From assembly GCA_050331395.1 (NCBI GenBank), contig JBHJGX010000069.1, forward strand, positions 1 through 64,000: 64,000 bases of DNA, in the 5' to 3' direction. Below, piece by piece: positions 40,665 through 47,415 of the stretch (position 1 is the first letter of the stretch; each line of letters begins with the position of its first letter). A program made the translations under genes and the position numbers. The notes beneath the pieces were generated by a model. It saw only the letters and a list, made by a program, of their open reading frames with translations. It did not search any database and was not told the origin of the DNA. The stretch comes from Thermohalobaculum sp050331395. GTDB lineage: Bacteria > Pseudomonadota > Alphaproteobacteria > Rhodobacterales > Rhodobacteraceae.

Positions 40665-42653
40665 ATGACGGCCATGGACGGCAGCATTGACGTGTTTCGC
40701 GAGGTTGCGGCGGAAGGGTCGGTCAGCGCCCCCCTCAGGCGGTTGACCGAGTCCGCCTATGTGGACGGGTTGTCGGCGCCCACCGCGTCGAATGCGGATG
40801 CCGCCGAGGTCGCATTTACCGTTTTCACTCAAGGGGATGTCGATCTTGAGAACCCGTTCGGCCTGTCGGCGCTCTGGATTTTTTGGGGGCAGTTTCTCGA
40901 CCACGATCTCAGCCTGACGCCGGAACAGGAGGGCGCAGAGGCGGAGCTGCTCAAATTCGCGCCGCCCTTCAACGTGGTCCGCTCTGAGGCAGTCGAGGAC
41001 ACGGGTCTCGACACGCCGCGGGAGCAGGCGAATGCGATCACGCCGCTTATCGACGCGTCGAACGTCTACGGCTCGGATGCGGAGCGGTTGGCGGCGCTTC
41101 GGGCCGCGGACGGTCGGCTCAAGACGGCGTCGGGGCCCGACGGGGCCGGTCTGCTTCCCGATGCGGACACGGTATTTGGCGCGGGTACCGAAGAAGAGGG
41201 CCTGATCGCGGGCGATGTGCGGGCCATGGAAAACATTGCGCTCACTGCCGTGCATTCTGTTTGGGTGAATGAGCACAACTATTGGGCGGCGCGTTTCGCA
41301 CTGGAAGAGCCAGGCTGGACCGACGACCAAATATTCGAGAGCGCTCGGGCGGCGGTCGAGATGCTGATCCAACGGATCACCTATGAGGAATTTTTGCCAA
41401 TCCTCCTTGGTGACGCGGTCACACCCTATGTCGGCTTTGATCCGGAGGTCGATCCGCAGATTTCAACCGAATTCGCCACGGCGGCGTACAGGTTTGGTCA
41501 TACGTCGATCCCCGATACGCTGACGTTTTTGGAGGAAGACGGAGAAGAGACGCGCGCTGCGCTGCCACTCTTCGATGCGTTCGAGACTGCGGACCCGCTG
41601 CTGGAAGATGGGATATCGCCGGTGCTGCGGGGGCTCCTCGAGGAGAAGTCGCAGGCGATCGACACCAAAGTTGTTGATTCGTTGAACTTTCTTCTGTTTA
41701 CCCCCGACGGTGGGCTGACCGGGTTTTCGCTCCCCGAACGGAACATGCTTCGGGGACGCGATCATGGGATCGATACCTATCTGCAGGTCCGAGACCAGGT
41801 GCTTGGCGATGTGGATGCAACGGCGCTGACAGGTTCGACCGACTTTTCGATCATTACGTCGGATCGTGACCTGCAATCGGCGCTTGCGGAGGTCTATCAA
41901 ACGGTAGATCAGGTTGATCTATGGGTCGGTGGGTTAGCTGAGGATCATGTGCCGGGCCTCACTATGGGTCCGACCAACCGCGCGATCCTTGCCGAGCAGT
42001 TCATCGCCACCCGCGCTGGAGATCCGTTCTGGCATGAAACGCGCAACTGGGCGGACCCCTATCTCTACGAAGAGCTTGCCGCGACACGTTTCGCGGATGT
42101 GCTCATGCGCTCGGGCGGCATCGACCATGTCCAGGGCGACGCATTTCTGGCATCGAACCGGACGGGGGGCGACGAGGCGGCGGATTATCTTCGCGGCGAC
42201 AGCAGTCGCGATCTGATGATCGGCGGCCGGGGAGACGATGTGCTTCGCGGCGATGGCGGGGACGACGATCTGTTCGGCGACACGAACTCGGACAAGCTAA
42301 AAGGCGGGAGCGGCGGCGACGCGCTCCATGGCGGCGCGGACCGGGACAAACTGGTGGGCGGGTCCGGTGACGACACGCTGGCCGGCGGCGACGGCGACGA
42401 CATGCTAACCGGCGGGGCGGGGGCCGACCGATACGTCTTTGTGGCTGGCGAGGGGGGCGTCGACACGGTGACCGATTTCGTGCGGGGCGAGGACCTGATC
42501 GTCCTCGAGGGCTTCCGCGCCGAAACTGCCGATCTGTACGTCGTCGCGGGAGAGTTCGTGGCCAGCCTCGAAGTGAACGGCATCGCGATCGCGTATCTCT
42601 GGGGGTTGGGGCCGGTCGGGCTCGGCGAAGAAGACGTGCTTTTGATCGGCTGA
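40665..42653 (+). CDS. Animal-type haem peroxidase with C-terminal RTX repeats
   Basis: 662 residues with no N-terminal signal peptide, as expected for type I secretion. Peroxidase part (~1-480): 'FWGQFLDHDLSLTP' gives the haem-linking Asp79 and distal His80; 'GDVRAMENIALTAVHSVWVNEHN' gives catalytic Arg186 and the second haem-linking Glu189; 'AAYRFGHTSIPD' gives proximal His279. These match the myeloperoxidase pattern (Asp94/His95, Arg239/Glu242). RTX part (~488-575): about six GGxGxDxLx nonapeptides that bind calcium. A C-terminal ~85-residue secretion tail includes 'DTVTDFVRGEDLIVLEGF'. No type I exporter is encoded nearby. It likely acts outside the cell, oxidising halides or phenolics. 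Confidence 0.92.
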   Translation: MTAMDGSIDVFREVAAEGSVSAPLRRLTESAYVDGLSAPTASNADAAEVAFTVFTQGDVDLENPFGLSALWIFWGQFLDHDLSLTPEQEGAEAELLKFAPPFNVVRSEAVEDTGLDTPREQANAITPLIDASNVYGSDAERLAALRAADGRLKTASGPDGAGLLPDADTVFGAGTEEEGLIAGDVRAMENIALTAVHSVWVNEHNYWAARFALEEPGWTDDQIFESARAAVEMLIQRITYEEFLPILLGDAVTPYVGFDPEVDPQISTEFATAAYRFGHTSIPDTLTFLEEDGEETRAALPLFDAFETADPLLEDGISPVLRGLLEEKSQAIDTKVVDSLNFLLFTPDGGLTGFSLPERNMLRGRDHGIDTYLQVRDQVLGDVDATALTGSTDFSIITSDRDLQSALAEVYQTVDQVDLWVGGLAEDHVPGLTMGPTNRAILAEQFIATRAGDPFWHETRNWADPYLYEELAATRFADVLMRSGGIDHVQGDAFLASNRTGGDEAADYLRGDSSRDLMIGGRGDDVLRGDGGDDDLFGDTNSDKLKGGSGGDALHGGADRDKLVGGSGDDTLAGGDGDDMLTGGAGADRYVFVAGEGGVDTVTDFVRGEDLIVLEGFRAETADLYVVAGEFVASLEVNGIAIAYLWGLGPVGLGEEDVLLIG

Positions 42654-42665
42654 TCGGTCAGCCGA
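42646..42665. terminator. Hairpin containing both convergent stop codons
   Basis: TCGGCTGA (42646-42653) pairs perfectly with TCAGCCGA (42658-42665) around a TCGG loop. The TGA of the peroxidase gene is the end of the left arm, and the TCA (stop on the minus strand) of the deacetylase gene begins the right arm. It is probably a shared bidirectional terminator, although the T tract is short. Confidence 0.5.
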
Positions 42666-43566
42666 CCCAGGCCCGCTGTGCTTCCTCGAAGACGATGGCG
42701 TGATGACCGGCGAGACGTTCCGGGTCGTCGTCGTAACCGCCGCCCATCACGCAAACGAGCGGGATCCCGGCGCCTCTCAACCGGTCGATCACCATCTGAT
42801 CGCGCGCGCGGATCCCCTCCCTGCTGATCGATAGGCGGCCGAGCCGGTCGCCCTGCCAGACATCGACCCCGGCGTTATAGTACGCGATTTGGGGCCGCAC
42901 CCTGGAGAGCGCGCGCTCGATCCCGGCTTCGAGCGCGGCAAGATAGGCGGCATCTCCCGTGCCGTCGGGCAAGGGAAGGTCGATGTCCGACTGAGCCTTC
43001 TCGGGGGGGTAATTCCGGTCTGCATGAACGGAGAGGGTGTGGACCCGGGGCTCGGCGGCGAAGATCCGGGCGGTCCCGTCCCCCTGATGGACGTCGCAAT
43101 CGATAACGAGGACCGATCCGACCGCGCCGCGATCCAGATAGTTGGCGATCGCCACTGCCACGTCGTTGAAGACGCAAAACCCCGCGCCTCCCTCACGGTC
43201 GGCATGGTGCGATCCACCCGCAGCGTTGAGGGCAATGCCGTGTTCGAGGGCCAGCCATGTTGCGAGCATCGTGCCGCCGGCCGCGAGCCGTGTGCGTCGC
43301 ACCACCTTGGTGCTGCCCGGAAGGCCGATCCGGCGGATCTCCTCGCGCGACAGCCGGCCGTCGAAGACGCGGGCCACGTATGCCGGATCGTGAGCCCGCG
43401 AGATCTGTGCCGCCGAAGCGGGGGAGGGCGCCACATAGCGCCCCGGGGCCATCAACCCCCGTGCGATCAGAACCTCGCGCAAATACCCGTATTTCGACAT
43501 CGGGAACCGATGCCCTGGTTTGAGCGGGATCTGGTAATCGGGGTGGTGAACGATCGGCAGGGTCAC
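42658..43566 (-). CDS. Histone deacetylase-family (class IV-like) amidohydrolase
   Basis: 302 residues from GTG 43566 (VTLPIVHHPDYQIPL). No clear ribosome site is seen, and a longer frame to 43689 would run into bioY. Zinc amidohydrolase motifs: 'GGSHHADREGGAGFCVFNDVAVA' (the His-His pair), 'VIDCDVHQGDGTARIF' (Asp/His ligands), 'YYNAGVDVWQGDRLG' (third ligand Asp) and 'VMGGGY' (catalytic Tyr). Bacterial members act on acetylated lysines, polyamines or small amides. The upstream putrescine importer makes acetylpolyamine a possible substrate, which is inference. The frame ends 4 bp from the convergent peroxidase gene. Confidence 0.85.
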   Translation of the reverse strand: MTLPIVHHPDYQIPLKPGHRFPMSKYGYLREVLIARGLMAPGRYVAPSPASAAQISRAHDPAYVARVFDGRLSREEIRRIGLPGSTKVVRRTRLAAGGTMLATWLALEHGIALNAAGGSHHADREGGAGFCVFNDVAVAIANYLDRGAVGSVLVIDCDVHQGDGTARIFAAEPRVHTLSVHADRNYPPEKAQSDIDLPLPDGTGDAAYLAALEAGIERALSRVRPQIAYYNAGVDVWQGDRLGRLSISREGIRARDQMVIDRLRGAGIPLVCVMGGGYDDDPERLAGHHAIVFEEAQRAWVG

Positions 43567-43615
43567 GTGTATTCTAAATGGGCCGCGCGCGACCGCCGGT
43601 CTATCAATCGGTAGC

Positions 43616-44209
43616 TCAGCGGTGCCGCCACCCGACCAACCGCCAGATAAGGGGAAAGAGCAGAGCCGCGAGGGCGAGTTTGATCGCATCCCCGACTAAG
43701 AACGGCGTCAGGCCCCAGGCAAGCGTTTGCCCCCAATCCTCGGCAAAGCCCCGAAGCCAGAGAAGTCCGGGGACATAGATCAGCGCATTGCCGGCGAGCA
43801 TTGCCAGCGCCATCCGCCAGACGCTCCGGTCCCAGCCGGCGCGGGCCGCCGCGCCGAGCGCGCCCGCCGCAATCGCATAGCCGAGGAGGTAGCCGCCGGT
43901 ACCTCCCATCAGATAGGTAAGGCCCGAGGTGTCCCCGGCGAAGACGTCCGCGCCGAGCGCCCCGAGGGTCAGATATGCGAGGATGGTAATCAGTCCGAGC
44001 CGAGGTCCGTATGCCGCACCGATGGACAAGACCGCCAGCGTGCCGAGCGTGAGCGGGACGGGTCCGATCGGAATGGAGGTCTTGGCCATGAGCGTCAGCG
44101 CCGCGACGCCGACGGCGATCAGCAGGGCCTCGCGAACCGCCGAGCCGCGCAGGCCACGTTGAGCCACCGTCTCGACCAGAACAGCACGATTTCCGGATTG
44201 CGCGATCAT
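43616..44209 (-). CDS. bioY: Biotin transporter BioY
   Basis: 197 residues from ATG 44209, seven bases after GAGGAG; an ATG at 44215 is too close to the site. Five to six membrane spans. The family core is 'AKTSIPIGPVPLTLGTLAVL', 'GPRLGLITILAYLTLGALGADVFAG' and 'GGTGGYLLGYAIAAGALGAAA', with the substrate-binding GGTGGYLxG. It is the S-component of an ECF importer; no bioM/bioN follow, so it may act alone or with a shared energising module. I see no biotin-regulator (BioR) site in the 146-bp upstream gap. Confidence 0.92.
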   Translation of the reverse strand: MIAQSGNRAVLVETVAQRGLRGSAVREALLIAVGVAALTLMAKTSIPIGPVPLTLGTLAVLSIGAAYGPRLGLITILAYLTLGALGADVFAGDTSGLTYLMGGTGGYLLGYAIAAGALGAAARAGWDRSVWRMALAMLAGNALIYVPGLLWLRGFAEDWGQTLAWGLTPFLVGDAIKLALAALLFPLIWRLVGWRHR

Positions 44210-44355
44210 CTGCATCTCCTCGTTACGCTCCGATATGACGCGGTCGGCGCACCCGGTGCAAGGGCGAAGCGACCGCAGCACCCTTTCAAGGCGCCGGGCA
44301 ATCCGGCAAACTCCCGACCGAGACGTAAGCGCGCGCAGTCAGGACGAGGTAGCCC

Positions 44356-46671
44356 GTGGAAGACGTTCCGAACCGCCCGGGAGACAGTGCTTATTCGGTC
44401 AACCCGTCGGTGACAGAGGACGAATCGGCGCCCACCGAGCTCGGCGCGTCGCCCGACAACCCGGCGATGCGGTTCGCCCTCGACCTGTCCCAACAGGGCG
44501 TCGGCCTCTTTTTTCGCGATACGGCAGGATGCTGGCAGGCGGCTGGTGAGGCGGCCTTCGGCGATCCGGATTTCGAGCGCAGGCTCGCGGCGCTCCGCCG
44601 GCTCGCGCGGATGCGCACCGGCGCGGTCGGACCGGCCATGCTCTGGCTGCCGGAAGAACAAGTGCTTGTGCGGCGCGCGCGACTCGACGGCGGACCGGCC
44701 GCGCGACAGGCCGCGGCGGAGGCGCTTCTGGAGCGCGAGACGCCCTATGCCCGGCACGACCTCGCGCTCGCGGTCTCCGAACCGGATGCCGAGGGCCGCG
44801 TGACGCTTTTGGGGGCGCTCGCGCAAACGTGGCGCGAAGCGGTCCAACAAGTCGAAGATTGGGGATTTCAGCCCGGGATCGTCTCGACGCGCTGGCAGAC
44901 GACCGCGTTCGGTCGCGCGGCGCCCGTCTTTCGACCGGTAGATCGCCCGCCCAACATCCAGCTACCGCCTATCGATCCACCGGTAGATGCGCCCGCTCCG
45001 ATCGACGCCTCGCCCGCTGCACGCACCGTCTCGCCGCTGGAGGCGCGGGCGGCCGATCTGCGGAGGGGACCGGGCCTGTCGCGCGCGGGATCCGCTGCCC
45101 ATCGGTCGAAGCCGCGGCGAAAGACGCGCAGCGGCCGGGCGGGACCGGGACTTCTGGGGCGGTTGGCCGTCCTTGCGCTCCTGCTGGCGGCCGGCGGGAT
45201 CTGGATCGGCTTCGGCACGGGCACGGGCACGGGCACGGGCGATTTGGCCGATGGGACCGGTGCCCCGCTTCAAGAAGATGTCGGGATCGCGCCCGCCGAC
45301 CGGCCCTCGACCGAGCGGTCCATGACCGATGCGCCAACGGATCCTGATCGGACGCTCGCAGCCCTCCGACGGCTCGCGCCGGGAATGACCGAACCGACCG
45401 CAGGTGTCGCGCCGCCGCCCGCCGCATCGGACGGGCCCGCAGCGCTGCGAGACGACGTCCGACGGGCCCCGTCACGTCTCGATCCGCCACCGCTGACGCT
45501 TGGACCTTCGCCCGAACCGCCGATCCTCACCGCGGGCGCGATCGTGGCCGACCGTCTGGCCGAGGCGCCGTCTGCACCGTCCCGACCGGAGGCGGCCGCC
45601 GCGCCCTTGGTGGCGGTGCCCGCGCCTGCCCCCGAGCGCGGAACCGGCCAAGATCTGCTCGGCCCTGCCGCGGATGCGCCGTCGCTGCCGGACATCCGGA
45701 CGCTTCGGACCGCCGAAGCCGAGGTCGCTCCGCCCGTCGGGTCCGACGCCGAACCCGCACGCCCGCCCGTCCCGGTCGACCTGCGCCGCCCGGGCCTTGA
45801 GATCGCGCTGCCGGCGGATCTGGGCCGGGCCCTGTCGGCCCTGTCGGCGCGGCGGTCTCTCGAACCCGCGCGTCTCACCCCGCCGGGAACGGCCGCCTGG
45901 CCGCGGCCGAGGGCGCTCTCGCCGCCGGCTGAGCCCGAAGCGGTGCCCGGCGCGGAGGTTGCGGCGGAGCCGTCCGAAACGCCGCGCGCCGTTCTCCTCG
46001 GCCGGCAAACGCTTCCCGACGCGCTGCCGATCCCAACGCCTCGGGCGCGCAGGCCTGCCCAAGACGGGACCGCGGAGGACGCCTTGTTGAGCGACGCCGG
46101 CACGCCGACAGCGCGCGAAGATCTCGCCAGTCCGAGCGACGCAGCGCCGGCGACTGTGGAGACCGAACCGCCGACCGCCCTTGCGCCCGAGCGTTTGGGC
46201 GGTTTGCCGCTGGCGCGTCCGGATCGAACCGGTGGCGCGCCGAGCCCGCCGGCGTCGCCTCCGCCGCGCGAGACATCCCCCGAACCGGACGCGGCGCGCG
46301 CGCCCCGGCCCGAGCCGCTGGCCGTCGCCGTGCCCGTTCCCGAAGAGCGTCCCGATGCACCGGCGGACCGCCGGGCGGAGCGCGACGCCACGGCTCTTTT
46401 GCCGCCGCTGCCGGGGGTGCTCCGGCCGACCGGGCGCAATGTGCGTCAGGCAGCGCGGGAGCGCGGGCTTCCGCTCGACCAGCTGTCGCTGATCGGCGTC
46501 CTCGATCTCGAAGACGGCCGCCGGGCCCTCCTGAGGCTGCCGGACGGAGGCATTCGGCGCGTCAAGACGGGCGACCGGATCGAGAGCTGGACGGTCGGCG
46601 CCATCGGTCGCGACGCCTTGCGCCTTCTCCAAGCGGGCGACGCGCGTACGCTGCTGCTCGTCGGCCGGTGA
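44356..46671 (+). CDS. Large disordered single-span protein with GspL/PilM-like and GspC/PilP-like ends
   Basis: 771 residues from a GTG with GAGG upstream. The N-terminal ~40-190 part ('ALDLSQQGVGLFFRD', 'LLERETPYARHDLALAVSEP', 'EAVQQVEDWGFQPGIVST') resembles the cytoplasmic actin-fold domain of PilM/GspL. A single membrane span lies near 270-292 ('LLGRLAVLALLLAAGGIWIGFG') and is followed at once by a (Gly-Thr) run. About 380 residues of Pro/Ala-rich disordered sequence come next. The last ~80 residues ('VRQAARERGLPLDQLSLIGVLDLEDGRRALLRLPDGGIRRVKTGDRIESWTVGAIG') look like the periplasmic homology domain of GspC/PilP. No other secretion or pilus genes are nearby. The end domains are my reading of pattern and are not certain. 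Confidence 0.7.
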   Translation: MEDVPNRPGDSAYSVNPSVTEDESAPTELGASPDNPAMRFALDLSQQGVGLFFRDTAGCWQAAGEAAFGDPDFERRLAALRRLARMRTGAVGPAMLWLPEEQVLVRRARLDGGPAARQAAAEALLERETPYARHDLALAVSEPDAEGRVTLLGALAQTWREAVQQVEDWGFQPGIVSTRWQTTAFGRAAPVFRPVDRPPNIQLPPIDPPVDAPAPIDASPAARTVSPLEARAADLRRGPGLSRAGSAAHRSKPRRKTRSGRAGPGLLGRLAVLALLLAAGGIWIGFGTGTGTGTGDLADGTGAPLQEDVGIAPADRPSTERSMTDAPTDPDRTLAALRRLAPGMTEPTAGVAPPPAASDGPAALRDDVRRAPSRLDPPPLTLGPSPEPPILTAGAIVADRLAEAPSAPSRPEAAAAPLVAVPAPAPERGTGQDLLGPAADAPSLPDIRTLRTAEAEVAPPVGSDAEPARPPVPVDLRRPGLEIALPADLGRALSALSARRSLEPARLTPPGTAAWPRPRALSPPAEPEAVPGAEVAAEPSETPRAVLLGRQTLPDALPIPTPRARRPAQDGTAEDALLSDAGTPTAREDLASPSDAAPATVETEPPTALAPERLGGLPLARPDRTGGAPSPPASPPPRETSPEPDAARAPRPEPLAVAVPVPEERPDAPADRRAERDATALLPPLPGVLRPTGRNVRQAARERGLPLDQLSLIGVLDLEDGRRALLRLPDGGIRRVKTGDRIESWTVGAIGRDALRLLQAGDARTLLLVGR
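45214..45237. repeat. Hexanucleotide tandem repeat (GGCACG)x4
   Basis: Four perfect GGCACG units just after the membrane span of the 771-residue protein encode Gly-Thr pairs. A change in copy number would stay in frame and only lengthen or shorten the linker. Confidence 0.6.
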
Positions 46672-46757
46672 GGCGATCGCGGATGTGTGTGGGGCGCGGA
46701 CAATGGCCTTCGCCCTTGCATCGCTCGGCCCAGGGCTTTAATTCAGCGGCTCGGTCG

Positions 46758-46834
46758 GCACCGGTAGCTCAGCTGGATAGAGCACCAGACTACGAATCTG
46801 GGGGTCGGGGGTTCGAATCCTCCCCGGTGCGCCA
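46758..46834 (+). tRNA. tRNA-Arg (anticodon ACG)
   Basis: 77 nt with CCA encoded. Acceptor stem GCACCGG/CCGGTGC, D-arm GCTC...GAGC, anticodon stem CCAGA/TCTGG with loop CTACGAA (anticodon ACG), and a T-arm with GGTTCGAATCC. Position 34 A is normally edited to inosine in bacteria for CGN codons. All arms are intact. Confidence 0.97.
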
Positions 46835-47415
46835 CGCCAGCCGGGCGACGTCCGGGTCTGAGGTTCCGAAGCCGCCCTCGCGGCCTGGGCGGCACCTCGC
46901 CGACGGACCCGGGGCCACAACATCGCGTTCAACGACCGGATCGGGCTCGAGCGATGCCGATCGCGCATGTGGCAACGCGATGTCGGAGTGTGCGTCGCTT
47001 CGGCGGAGGCCGCACCGGTGACGGGGATGCGCGGGGTGGCGCTTCCTTCACAGTTGTCAGGTGTCAGTCGTCAGTCACCTGAGCCCAGCGACTGCGATCC
47101 GGCTCTGTTCCGAGCGAACGATCTCTTGCCGCTCGCGGTTGAGGGGGCGCCGTCACCGCGGTTGTGGCCGTCGACCTTAAGCCGGATCGCGAGATGGAAC
47201 GCGATGAGACATGCTTCGACGTGTGCGATGGTTCGCAAAGGGGCGGCTCTGCCTTGCGCGGTCTTCTCCGCCGACTGTGGCCCGCAGCTGCGCCCGCGCC
47301 CGGGCCCCGGGTTGGCGGCGACCGATCCGGTGGGGCGGGGCAACACCGCGACGATCTGCCCTTGGAGAACCTTGGCATCTGGTCGGATAACGCCGCGATC
47401 TGCTAACCCCTTCGG
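46835..47415. other. Non-coding stretch after tRNA-Arg
   Basis: 581 bp without a gene that I can support. Overlapping frames exist on both strands, but none has a ribosome site or recognisable family. It holds three 7-bp units starting GTCAG (47056, 47063, 47070) inside an inverted repeat TCAGGTG (47057-47063) / CACCTGA (47076-47082). A tRNA-flanking position is typical for integration scars, but no integrase or tRNA 3'-end copy is visible. The promoter of the patatin gene must lie at its right end. Confidence 0.5.
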
